Origin: JAGQIB01 sp041393395
GTDB lineage: Bacteria; ARS69
Direction: 5' to 3'
Assembly (NCBI GenBank): GCA_041393395.1
Contig: JAWKKG010000002.1
Coordinates: 744,001-808,000 of the forward strand
Length of the DNA: 64,000 nt
Shown: piece after piece, positions 47,590 to 56,208 of the stretch
How positions within the stretch are numbered: position 1 is the first letter of the stretch
How the letters are laid out: every line of letters begins with the position of its first letter
The notes under the pieces: generated by a model
Told to the model about the DNA's origin: nothing
The model's input: the letters and a program-made list of their open reading frames with translations, nothing else
Database searches by the model: none
Made by a program: the position numbers and the translations under genes

Positions 47590-48831
47590 CTACACCTGGC
47601 CGTGGGCGCGGCGGTGTTCCTGGACGATCGACTCGATCTCGGACTCGGTGAGGACGGTCTCGGAGCGCTTCGCCACCGCGAGGATCCGATCGACGAGCTC
47701 GTCGTCCGGCGTGATGCCGCGGGCTTCCAGCGCGAAGACCACGTTGGACTTGCCGCTCATGAAGCCGATCTCGACTTTCTGGCCGAGTCCCACCATCGCG
47801 GCGGGCACGCCGGAGTACACCGCGTCGGCGAGATCGCTCTCCCCCTTGCGTCGCGCCTTCAGGATCGCGGCGGCGTGGACGCCCGTCGAGGTACGGAACG
47901 CATCCTCGCCGAACACCGGATAGCTGAAAGGAATCGGGACGCGCGTCGCCTCGGAGACCTTGCGCACGTAGTCGCCGAGTCGCGAGAGGTCGCGATCGAT
48001 CAGACCCTCGAGGCGCAGGTTCACGAGCAGCAGGTCCATCTGCGCGTTGCCGCAGCGTTCGCCCACGCCCAGTGCGGTCGCGTGGATGCGATCGGCCCCG
48101 GTCGCGAGTGCCATCATGCAGTTCGGGAGCGCGAGTCCGCGATCGGAGTGACCGTGCCAGTCGATCTTCACGTCGGCGCCGCTTTTCTTCACCACGCGCA
48201 TGATGTGCTTGAGCAGCGCGCGCACGCCGATCGGCGTCGCGTGCCCGACGGTGTCCGCAATCACGATGCGCTGCGCACCGGCCTCGATCGCCGTGGTGTA
48301 CAGGCGTTCGAGTGTCTCGGGCTGGGCGCGGGTGGTGTCCTCGGTCACGTAGCAGACCGGGATCTCGTGCTTCACCGCGAAGCGGACGGCCTCGTCCGTC
48401 AGCCGGATCAGCCGATCGAGCTCCCAGCCTTCCGTGTACTGCCGGATCGCCGACGACCCGAGGAAGGTGCACGCCTCCACGGGGATCCCCGCGGCCTGCG
48501 CGATGTCGGCCACGGGTGCGAGATCCTGGATCACGGTGCGGCACGCGACGTTCGGGGCGATCGCGAGTTTCTTCTCCGCGATCTCGCGCGCGAGGCGTGT
48601 GATGTCGGAGACGGCACGCTCGCCGGCGCCGGGCAGGCCGAGGTCGGCGGCGTTGAGGCCGAGCTCCGCCATGAGATGCAGGATCTCGAGCTTCTCTTCG
48701 ATCGAGGGATCCCGCACCGACGGCGACTGCAAGCCGTCGCGCAGCGTCTCGTCGTTCAGGTGGAACTCGGGCTTCGCCCGGAACGTGAATCCGCCTTCGT
48801 GATTCCAGTCGTAGATCAGGTCCTCTCGCAC
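47590..48831 (-). CDS. 2-isopropylmalate / homocitrate synthase family protein
   Basis: 413 residues. HMGL-like TIM barrel: DETLRDGLQ with the catalytic Arg/Asp, DWHGHSDRGLALPN carrying the metal-binding HxH, and GERCGNAQMDLLL near the barrel end. A helical linker follows (SYPVFGEDAFRTSTGVHAAA), but the regulatory LeuA dimer domain of classic 2-isopropylmalate synthase is missing, so allosteric leucine inhibition is unlikely. It condenses acetyl-CoA with a 2-oxo acid; whether the product is isopropylmalate, homocitrate or citramalate cannot be told. GTG start with GGGGAGG 8 bases upstream. Confidence 0.85.
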   Translation of the reverse strand: MREDLIYDWNHEGGFTFRAKPEFHLNDETLRDGLQSPSVRDPSIEEKLEILHLMAELGLNAADLGLPGAGERAVSDITRLAREIAEKKLAIAPNVACRTVIQDLAPVADIAQAAGIPVEACTFLGSSAIRQYTEGWELDRLIRLTDEAVRFAVKHEIPVCYVTEDTTRAQPETLERLYTTAIEAGAQRIVIADTVGHATPIGVRALLKHIMRVVKKSGADVKIDWHGHSDRGLALPNCMMALATGADRIHATALGVGERCGNAQMDLLLVNLRLEGLIDRDLSRLGDYVRKVSEATRVPIPFSYPVFGEDAFRTSTGVHAAAILKARRKGESDLADAVYSGVPAAMVGLGQKVEIGFMSGKSNVVFALEARGITPDDELVDRILAVAKRSETVLTESEIESIVQEHRRAHGQV

Positions 48832-48976
48832 GTCGACGCCTCCCCGAGCCGAGCAGAGGATACCCGGGTCCCGGCGGGGGGTCGAGGGAACGGGTCAACC
48901 CCCGGCGCCCGGGCGCCGATTCGGAGGGACGGCCGGTCGACGGGGCGCGGCCGGTCGAGACCCCGGGGGGCCTTTC

Positions 48977-49549
48977 GTGGCACTCAGATCCCTGCAGGAA
49001 CGGCCGGTGGCCGGTGGCGAGCGCTTTTCAGCCGTGATCGGCCCGGCCGCGATCGGCACCCGGATCACGCGCTGGTTGCTGGCCGGCTGCCTCGCCGCGA
49101 CCCTGGCCGCGGTGCTCAGCGCGAACTGCGGCCTGCCGTTCGCCGGGCTCGTGGGCTTCGCGGCGGGCCTGCTCGTCGGCTCGGTGGCGATCGCCGCCCT
49201 CAGCGGCGGTGAGGAGCTCCTCGTCTGCGAGGGGCGAACGCTCGCTCACCGCCGGGCCGGGCCGCGGATCGTCGAGCGCTCCGTGCCGCTCTCCGAACTC
49301 CGGGACATCCGTCCGCACTCGGACGGCGTCGGAGGAGCCCGGCTGCGGCTCGTGACGAGCCGCGGAACGTGGTCCGTGGCTCCTCGGCTCCCCCGCCACG
49401 ACGTGGAGGCGCTGGCCGCCGCCCTGCGTCGCCACGTGGACTTCGCGGACCCTTCGGCAAATGCCACGGTGCCGGCGGCGCGGGAGGGCGGCCGCCCGGC
49501 CCGTGTCACGCCTTCCGAGGCGCTTCGCTACCGCCACGCGCGTCGCTGA
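48977..49549 (+). CDS. Small membrane protein, PH-like C-terminal part
   Basis: 190 residues, not recognised. Two adjacent hydrophobic segments (about 33-50 and 55-75) are followed by a beta-rich part (LLVCEGRTLAHRRAG, VPLSELRDIRPHSDGVGG, RLRLVTSRGTWSV) like bacterial PH-domain membrane proteins. The tail after about 150 is low complexity. GTG start with only a G-run upstream, so the start is uncertain. It sits alone between two unrelated units. Confidence 0.5.
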   Translation: MALRSLQERPVAGGERFSAVIGPAAIGTRITRWLLAGCLAATLAAVLSANCGLPFAGLVGFAAGLLVGSVAIAALSGGEELLVCEGRTLAHRRAGPRIVERSVPLSELRDIRPHSDGVGGARLRLVTSRGTWSVAPRLPRHDVEALAAALRRHVDFADPSANATVPAAREGGRPARVTPSEALRYRHARR

Positions 49550-49653
49550 GCGCCAGGATCCGCAAGTCGGAGCGAAGGTCCCGCTTCCCGGTCTAAGGCG
49601 GGCCGCGCGCTTCGTCGATCCCCAGAGGAGTCCTTTCCCCGGGGGAGCGTTCC

Positions 49654-51291
49654 TTGCGCCGGTTCCACGCTCTCGTCTCGATACTCGCCGGTGGCGCGCT
49701 CGCCGCCGCCGCGGCGGGGTGCTCCCGTCCGGCGGACTCGCGTGCGCTGCCGAAGGCGGTGACCGAACCCGTGTTCGGGGGCACGGTGAACGTGATGGTG
49801 GAGTCCCCGGGGACTCTCGATCCTCGCGACGTCGACGACGTCTACGAGGCCGCGATCGTCAACCAGATCTACGACGGTTTGCTCGAGTTCGACACGAACC
49901 TCAATCCGGTTCCCGCCATCGCGCGTGAGTGGACGATCTCGGACGGCGGTCGCCGGTTCCGGTTCCGACTGCGCGACGACGTGTCCTTCCACAACGGGCG
50001 ACGGGTGGTCGCGTCGGACGTCGTGTGGTCGTTCGAGCGCATCTTCGATCCGGATCGCGAGGATCCCGGTCTCGGCGGGGAGTTCCTCCGGCGCATCGAG
50101 GGTGCCGACGCCTACGCGCGCGGCAAGACCGTCCACATCGAGGGACTCGAGGCCGTGGACGACACCACACTCGTCATCCGGTTGGCCGAGCCCTACGGCG
50201 CGTTCCTGTCGTCGCTCGCGATGGATCAGACGAAGGTGGTGTGCCGCGAGGCGTTCGAGGCGGCGGGGGACGACTACGACTCCTGTCCCGTGGGGACCGG
50301 ACCGTTCCGCTTCGATCACGTCGCCGACCACGACGATCACCCGGTGATCGTGCTGCGTCGCAACGTCGACTACTTCCGGGGCGCGCCGTGGCTCGCCGAG
50401 GTCGCGTTTCACGTGCCGGCTCGCTACACGGACGATCGCGCCGCGGACGCGTTGCTCGACGGCACGCTCACGCTCGCCGTCGTCACGGGACCGCGGGAAG
50501 AGGCGTTCGAGAACCTCGAGGCGTTCCGGATCCTGCGTCGCCCCGAACTCTCCTGCGGATTCCTGGCGCTGAATCCGTCGCTCGCCCCGGTAGACGACGC
50601 ACGCGTGCGGCGCGCGATCGCGCACGCCGTCGATCGTCGACGCTTCGTGGCGCTCGATCCGGCCAGCCGGCTCGATGCGTCCGGGATCCTGCCACCGGGG
50701 ATGTTCGGACACTCCCCGGACCCCAAGGCCCTGCGCCACGACCCCGACGTCGCCCGCAGCCTCCTCGCCGAGGCGGGATACCCCGGAGGCGAGGGACTCG
50801 TGCCGCTGCGGATCGTCCAGGTCAACCGCGGCGACGTGGGCGCGGAGGCGGATCGCATCCTGGCCGAGAATCTCGCGGAGATCGGGATCCGCGTGGAGTA
50901 CGAGTACCTGGACTGGGGTGCGTTCTCCGATCGAATCGACGCCGGGACCGCGCCCGCGTACACCTTGAGCTGGATCGCCGACGTGCCGGATCCCGATTCG
51001 TTCCTGCGCTCGCTGTTCTCCACGGACGGCGCGTACAACCTCGTGGGCTACCACAACGCCACCGTCGACTCGCTCCTCGCAGTGGGGTCGGGGATGACCA
51101 GCTCGCCGGATCGCGCCCGCCTCTACCAGCGTGCGGAGCGGATCATCCTCAACGACGCGCCGATCGTGCCGCTGTACCACCTGGCGAACAACTTCGTCGT
51201 GCGGTCGAACGTGCGGGGACTCACGATCACGCCGTTCGGGTTCGGAAACCTCACGTTCGAGAAGCTCTGGCTGGATCCGGTGACGTCGTGA
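49654..51291 (+). CDS. Oligopeptide-type ABC substrate-binding lipoprotein (orphan)
   Basis: 545 residues. Lipoprotein signal with lipobox AAAAAGC, then a full SBP_bac_5 fold: FGGTVNVMVESPGTLDP, IYDGLLEFDTNLNPVPAIAR, VGTGPFRFD, GCG-less hinge strands and NDAPIVPLYH near the C-terminus. Binds peptides or another small ligand in the periplasm. No permease or ATPase genes are adjacent. Instead its stop overlaps the start region of a hybrid histidine kinase, suggesting a sensory partner role. TTG start with GGGAG 7 bases upstream. Confidence 0.9.
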   Translation: MRRFHALVSILAGGALAAAAAGCSRPADSRALPKAVTEPVFGGTVNVMVESPGTLDPRDVDDVYEAAIVNQIYDGLLEFDTNLNPVPAIAREWTISDGGRRFRFRLRDDVSFHNGRRVVASDVVWSFERIFDPDREDPGLGGEFLRRIEGADAYARGKTVHIEGLEAVDDTTLVIRLAEPYGAFLSSLAMDQTKVVCREAFEAAGDDYDSCPVGTGPFRFDHVADHDDHPVIVLRRNVDYFRGAPWLAEVAFHVPARYTDDRAADALLDGTLTLAVVTGPREEAFENLEAFRILRRPELSCGFLALNPSLAPVDDARVRRAIAHAVDRRRFVALDPASRLDASGILPPGMFGHSPDPKALRHDPDVARSLLAEAGYPGGEGLVPLRIVQVNRGDVGAEADRILAENLAEIGIRVEYEYLDWGAFSDRIDAGTAPAYTLSWIADVPDPDSFLRSLFSTDGAYNLVGYHNATVDSLLAVGSGMTSSPDRARLYQRAERIILNDAPIVPLYHLANNFVVRSNVRGLTITPFGFGNLTFEKLWLDPVTS

Positions 51292-51299
51292 GGATCTCC

Positions 51300-53645
51300 A
51301 TGCCGCGCGTTCCGCTTCCCAGGCTCCCGAGCACGATGCGGGCTCGGTACATGCTCGCGTTCGCGTCCACGATCACCGTGGCGATGGTCGCCACGATCCT
51401 GCTCGTGAACGAACGCATGGGCCGCTTGTTGCTGGATGCCACCCGGGACAAGAGCACGGCCATCGCGCAGTCGCTTGGCGCGACGACCGCGAACGCCCTC
51501 CTCAACTACGACTACGTCTCCCTGGCCCAGGCCGCCGACAACGCCGTGGACCAGAGCGGCATCGACTACGTCGTCATCCTCGACAAGGAGGGGCGCGTGG
51601 CGGCGCAGTCGGGGCGTGGCGTACTCGGCGGGGACGAGATCCCGGACCTGCCGTGGTCCGAGCTCTCGGAGCAGCAGTCCACCTGGACCCGGACGCTGTC
51701 CGTCGGGGGGGGAGACGGCACGCGCCACATCCTCGACGTGGCGCACCCGGTGTACGTGGAGGGCAGCGACGTTCGCTGGGGCGTGGTCCGTCTCGGCCTC
51801 GATCTCGACCCGATGCGCCGGGCGATCCTGCGCGTGCGGCTCCTGCTCGCGGCGATCGGGGTCGTGGCCCTCGTGCTCGCGCTCGCGGCAGCCCGATTCG
51901 TCTCCGATCGAATCGGCCGCTCGCTCGGCGGACTCGTGGAGGGCACGCTGGAGATCGCGCGCGGCAACCTCGATCACCGGATCGCTCCGCGCTCGGACGA
52001 CGAGATCGCGACCGTGGCCCGCCACTTCAATTACATGGCCGCGCAGGTGCGTCGCCAGCAGACGGAGCTCGCGATCGCGAAGAGCGAGCTCGAGGCGCTG
52101 AACGCCACGCTCGAGGAGAAGGTGCTGCGGCGGACGCGGGAGCTCGTGGCGTCGGAGGAGAAGTACCGCGTCCTCGTGGACCAGTCGCCCGATCCGATCC
52201 TGATCGTGCAGGGCGGTGCGGTGCGGTTCGTGAACCCCGCGTTCGAGCGTCTCGTGGGACACCGGGTTCCGAATCACGAGGACCTGCGGGCGGAGATCCT
52301 GTTCCCCGCGGACGAGCGGGGTCGCGCCACCGGATTCCTGGACGAGGTGTACCGCGAGGGAACGTCGACGGGAGGCGAGTTCCGCGTGGTGACGAAGGCG
52401 GGAGCCGAGCGGACATTCGAGATGCGGGGGATGCGCATCACGTACCTCGCGGCACCGGCCGTCGCGCTCGCGATGCACGACACGACGGAGCGCAAGGAGC
52501 TCCAGGAGAGTCTCGTCCGCCACGAGAAGCTCCGCGCGCTCGGCGAGCTGGCGAGCGGGGTGGCTCACGATTTCAACAACATCCTCGGAATCATCCTCGG
52601 TCGGTCGCAGCTCCTGCAGCGGCGCGCGACGGACAACGAGGTGCGCCGCGGCCTTCAGACGATCGAGCGCGCCGCGTTCGACGGCGGGGAGACGGTTCGT
52701 CGCATCCAGGACTTCGCCCGCGCGCGCACCGAGCGGAACTTCTCGGACGTGGACCTGAACACGCTGCTCACCGAGGTCGTGGAGATCACGCGCACGCGAT
52801 GGCGGGATCAGGCCGAGGTCCGCAACGTCCGGATCGAGATGAAGCTCGCCCTGGGACGGCTGGCGAACGTGCTCGGGCATCCGTCCGAGCTCCGGGAGAT
52901 CTTCACGAACCTGATCTTCAACGCCGTGGACGCGATGCCGGGGGGCGGCCGGATCGAGATCCGGAGCCGCACCGAGGACGGGCACGCCGTCGTGGAGGTC
53001 GCGGACAGCGGTTGCGGGATTCCGGAGAGTACGCGCTCGCGGATCTTCGATCCGTTCTTCTCGACGAAGGGTGAGGACGGTCTCGGTCTCGGTCTCTCGG
53101 TCGTCTACGGGATCGTGCAGCGGCACGGCGGCGCGATCGAGGTCGACAGCACGCCCGGCGCCGGCACGACGGTGCGGGTGCGGGTTCCGAACGCGCCGGT
53201 CCGGGGTTCGGCCGAGCAGGAGGCGACGTCGGCGCCGGTGGACGGCGCGGGGCGTCGCATCCTCGCGATCGACGACGAGGAGGCGATCCTCGAGCTCGTG
53301 CAGGACATCCTGACGGAGCAGGGCTTCGAGGTCGTCACCGCGTCCGGGGGACAGGAAGCGATCGCGAAGTTCGAGCCGGGTCGCTACGACCTCGTCGTGA
53401 GCGATCTCGGACTGCGCGACATGTCCGGCTGGGAGGTCGTGAACGCGATCCGCTCGCGCGATGCGGCGGTCGGCGTGCTCCTGCTCACGGGGTGGGGCGC
53501 GACGCTGTCCCCGGAGCGCGTGGAGGAGTACGGAATCGATGCCGTGATGAACAAGCCGTTCGAGATGGGCGCGCTGCTCCGGCGAGCCGGTGAGGTGCTG
53601 GAGCAGACGGAACGTCGGCGCGTGGCGGGCGAGCCTACGGGCTGA
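51300..53645 (+). CDS. Hybrid sensor histidine kinase with C-terminal receiver
   Basis: About 781 residues. Order: membrane span (15-38), periplasmic sensor (40-170, single-Cache-like), span (176-200), HAMP (200-250), coiled coil, PAS (285-395), HisKA with phosphoacceptor H423 in GVAHDFNN, HATPase (N box FTNLIFNAVDAMP, DSGCGI, GLGLGLS), and a receiver with D702 in VVSDLGL. ATG at 51300 has GAGG 6 bases upstream; a GTG at 51288 overlaps the binding-protein stop (GTGA) and is equally possible. No response regulator with an output domain is adjacent, so output goes through the receiver to an unlinked phosphotransfer protein. The 3' end overlaps the converging ftcD gene by 11 bp. Confidence 0.93.
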   Translation: MPRVPLPRLPSTMRARYMLAFASTITVAMVATILLVNERMGRLLLDATRDKSTAIAQSLGATTANALLNYDYVSLAQAADNAVDQSGIDYVVILDKEGRVAAQSGRGVLGGDEIPDLPWSELSEQQSTWTRTLSVGGGDGTRHILDVAHPVYVEGSDVRWGVVRLGLDLDPMRRAILRVRLLLAAIGVVALVLALAAARFVSDRIGRSLGGLVEGTLEIARGNLDHRIAPRSDDEIATVARHFNYMAAQVRRQQTELAIAKSELEALNATLEEKVLRRTRELVASEEKYRVLVDQSPDPILIVQGGAVRFVNPAFERLVGHRVPNHEDLRAEILFPADERGRATGFLDEVYREGTSTGGEFRVVTKAGAERTFEMRGMRITYLAAPAVALAMHDTTERKELQESLVRHEKLRALGELASGVAHDFNNILGIILGRSQLLQRRATDNEVRRGLQTIERAAFDGGETVRRIQDFARARTERNFSDVDLNTLLTEVVEITRTRWRDQAEVRNVRIEMKLALGRLANVLGHPSELREIFTNLIFNAVDAMPGGGRIEIRSRTEDGHAVVEVADSGCGIPESTRSRIFDPFFSTKGEDGLGLGLSVVYGIVQRHGGAIEVDSTPGAGTTVRVRVPNAPVRGSAEQEATSAPVDGAGRRILAIDDEEAILELVQDILTEQGFEVVTASGGQEAIAKFEPGRYDLVVSDLGLRDMSGWEVVNAIRSRDAAVGVLLLTGWGATLSPERVEEYGIDAVMNKPFEMGALLRRAGEVLEQTERRRVAGEPTG

Positions 53646-55332
53646 CGGACTCCGCCAGCGCCCGTTCGAGCTCCGCCTGCACGCGGGCGGCGACGTCGTC
53701 CGCGGTCCTCCGCGCGGCCTCCACCGCCATCGTCGCGCGCGATCGAACGTCTTCCGCCCAGCTCGCGTCCGTCACTCCCGGCAGATTGATCAGCACGTTG
53801 TAGAACGCACCGTCGGCGCAGGCGCGCGCGGTGAGCGCCGCCACGCCGGCGTCCGAGAGCGAGTTCCGGTTGCCCTGCGCCGCCACGATCCCGGCGAGCT
53901 CGGCCGCGCGCGCGGCGCGCTGCAGCACACCGAGCGGGACCTCCGTCGCGTGCTTCGTCGCGTCGAGGATCGCCCGGTCGCGTTCCGCGGCTTCCTCGGG
54001 CGTCCCGCGCTTCTTCTTCATCGCCGCGAACAGCTCGTTGAAGGCGTCGGTGTCGCGGTCGATGTCCGCGAGGAACGCGTCCTTGAGCGACTGCGCTTCG
54101 TAGCCGACGTCCTTCAGCCCCTCGGACACGTCTTCGTAACCCTTTCGCCCGACCGTGAGGTTCGTGACCATGGCCGTGAGCGCGGCCGAAAGCGAGCCGC
54201 AAAGCGAGGCGACGCTCCCGCCGCCCGGCGCGGGGCTGTCGGTGGAGAGCTCGTCGGTGAAGTTCGCGATCGTGCGATCCGCGAGGAGTCCCTCACGCCG
54301 CAGGCGGTACTCGATGATCTTCTCGGCGGGGTCGAAAGGGGCGAGGTCGTCCAGTCCGAGGCCCTTGACCGCGGCGTGAATGAGCTCGCGCTCGGGTACG
54401 CCCGCGGACAGACCGGCCTTCTTCAGCACGTGCACGCCGGCCCCGCGGATCGCCTCCAGCGGCACGAGCCCCACGATCTCGCTGCCGGTGACGCGCAGGC
54501 CGCGCGCCGTGGCGCCCTCGCAGATCGCGTCGAACACGTCGTGCATCGAGGTGACGTGATAGTTCGTCAGGTTGATCGAGACCTGCGCCGCTCCGTACTC
54601 GGGGATGTACCAGCCGACCGCCTTGCACTCGCGGAAGCGCCCCGGAGTCATCTCGAACTGGCCGTCCGCGCCTCGGATCGGCTTGCCCTCGGCGTCGCGC
54701 TTGCGGCGTCCGCGGTCGCGCACGTCGAGCGCGATGTCGTGCGCGAGGTCGCGGGAACGGACGTTCACGTTGACGTTGTACGCGATCAGGAACTCGCGGG
54801 CGCCGATCGCGGTGGCGCCGGTCTTCGGTCGGAATTCGTTCGGTCCGAAGTCGGGCTTCCATTCCGGCTTGCCGGCGCGCGCGGCCAGCCCCTCGTACTC
54901 GCCGGCCCGGACGTCCGCGAGGTTGCGGCGCTCGGGCCGGGAAGCCGCATGCTCGTAGAGGTACACGGGGATGCCGAGCTCCTCGCCCACGCGACGGCCG
55001 AGTCGGCGGGCAAGTTCCGCGCAGTCCTCCATGGTCACCCCGCTCACGGGCACGAACGGGCACACGTCGGTGGCGCCCATGCGCGGGTGGGCGCCGGAGT
55101 GCTGTCGCATGTCGAGGACCTCGGCGGCCTTCGCGATCGCGCGGAACGCGGCCTCCACCACGTCGTCCGGCGCGCCCACGAACGTCACGACGGTGCGGTT
55201 CGTCTCGAAACCCGGATCGACGTCGAGGAGAGTGACCCCCGGCGCGGCGCGCAGGACGTCGGTGATCTTCTCGATGCGGGCCGGATCGCGTCCCTCGCTG
55301 AAGTTCGGGACGCACTCGACGATGCGCTGCAT
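53635..55332 (-). CDS. ftcD: Bifunctional glutamate formimidoyltransferase / formimidoyltetrahydrofolate cyclodeaminase
   Basis: 565 residues, the fused FTCD form of animals and some bacteria. The N-terminal formiminotransferase (about 1-330: ECVPNFSEGRD, HSGAHPRMGATDVCPFVPV, AYNVNVNV) transfers the formimino group of formiminoglutamate to tetrahydrofolate. The C-terminal cyclodeaminase (about 360-565: SPAPGGGSVASLCGSLSAAL) releases ammonia. No other histidine-degradation gene is in view. It lies 24 bp downstream of the thrH stop on the same strand region. Confidence 0.95.
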   Translation of the reverse strand: MQRIVECVPNFSEGRDPARIEKITDVLRAAPGVTLLDVDPGFETNRTVVTFVGAPDDVVEAAFRAIAKAAEVLDMRQHSGAHPRMGATDVCPFVPVSGVTMEDCAELARRLGRRVGEELGIPVYLYEHAASRPERRNLADVRAGEYEGLAARAGKPEWKPDFGPNEFRPKTGATAIGAREFLIAYNVNVNVRSRDLAHDIALDVRDRGRRKRDAEGKPIRGADGQFEMTPGRFRECKAVGWYIPEYGAAQVSINLTNYHVTSMHDVFDAICEGATARGLRVTGSEIVGLVPLEAIRGAGVHVLKKAGLSAGVPERELIHAAVKGLGLDDLAPFDPAEKIIEYRLRREGLLADRTIANFTDELSTDSPAPGGGSVASLCGSLSAALTAMVTNLTVGRKGYEDVSEGLKDVGYEAQSLKDAFLADIDRDTDAFNELFAAMKKKRGTPEEAAERDRAILDATKHATEVPLGVLQRAARAAELAGIVAAQGNRNSLSDAGVAALTARACADGAFYNVLINLPGVTDASWAEDVRSRATMAVEAARRTADDVAARVQAELERALAESVSP

Positions 55333-55356
55333 GCGACTCTCCTCCGCGCCCGCCGG

Positions 55357-55995
55357 CTAGCCGGTGGGCAGCTCTTCGAATTCTCCGCGGGCGACGCGCA
55401 CGCAGATGTCGGAAACGATGGCCTGCAGATCGGTGTAGTTCTCCGCGACCGAGCCGTTCGGGATGCGTTCGATCAGGGCCTCGGGCGCGTTGAACAGGAT
55501 CGGGTGATGCGCGACGCGGAACATCCCCTCGTCGTTCCAGCCGTCGCCGACGGCGATGATCCGGAAGCCGATGTCCTTGAGCGCGGCGATGATCCGGTCC
55601 TTGCGCCCGCGAATGCGGAGCCGATATCCCTCGATTCGCCCGTCGTCATCGGTGCGGAAGGTGTTCGCGAAGAGGTTCCAGCCGCCCATCCGCTGCACCA
55701 GGCCCTCCGACAGCTCGTGGAACGTGTCGGAGGCGATCATCACCTGGGCCTTCGTGCGGTACCACGCGAGCAGCTCGGTGGCCCCGGGGAAGGGCATGAC
55801 GTCGTCGGCGATCCGGCGCAGCTCCGGGAGCCGCAGATCGTGCTGCCGGAGCAGCTCGACCCGCCGCGCCATCAGGCGGCCGAAATCCGGCTCGTCGTGG
55901 GTGGTCAGGCCGAGCTCCTCGATCCCGGTCAGGCGCGCGATCTCCGTCCAGATCTCCGGGACCAGGACCCCTTCGAGATCCGTGATGATGACCAT
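55357..55995 (-). CDS. thrH: ThrH-type bifunctional phosphoserine phosphatase / homoserine phosphotransferase
   Basis: 212 residues, matching ThrH of Pseudomonas (about 205). The HAD motif I is the ThrH-specific DLEGVLVPEIW, motif II IASDTFHELSE, and motif IV VGDGWNDEGMF. It hydrolyses phosphoserine and can pass the phosphate to homoserine, linking serine and threonine pathways. ATG start. A minus-strand TAGAAT (56075-56070) about 75 bp upstream may be its -10. It probably shares a transcript with ftcD, both feeding one-carbon/amino-acid metabolism. Confidence 0.9.
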   Translation of the reverse strand: MVIITDLEGVLVPEIWTEIARLTGIEELGLTTHDEPDFGRLMARRVELLRQHDLRLPELRRIADDVMPFPGATELLAWYRTKAQVMIASDTFHELSEGLVQRMGGWNLFANTFRTDDDGRIEGYRLRIRGRKDRIIAALKDIGFRIIAVGDGWNDEGMFRVAHHPILFNAPEALIERIPNGSVAENYTDLQAIVSDICVRVARGEFEELPTG

Positions 55996-56099
55996 GCCTC
56001 GTCCTCCGGGGGCGGGGGGATGGGGGGGAGGCGCGCCCGGGGTCCGGGGCCTCCCGATCGGAGCCCGGCATTCTAGCGCATTCGAGCCGTTTCGGGGGT

Positions 56100-56132
56100 T
56101 TGCAGGACTTCCCGGGGCATCCGTGCTATGCT
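56100..56132 (+). promoter_or_regulatory. Possible extended -10 promoter of the S1 gene
   Basis: TGCTATGCT (56124-56132) is an extended -10 (TGnTATGCT). TTGCAG at 56100-56105 resembles a -35, but the 21-base spacing is long, so the extended -10 may be the main determinant. It lies about 76 bp before the start codon. Confidence 0.4.
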
Positions 56133-56208
56133 ACGGCGCCGCAGCGCGAACCTCGCGCCGCGAAACCACCCGACGCGAATCCGGAACCGAAACGTAAGGA
56201 ACCCGCAC

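Noticed and set aside
48832..48976. Small RNA or terminator in the GC-rich gap
   Set aside because: Several weak hairpins are possible in such composition, but no T-tract or conserved element is visible.
49654..53645. Complete oligopeptide ABC transporter locus
   Set aside because: Only the binding protein is present; no permease or ATPase genes lie on either side.
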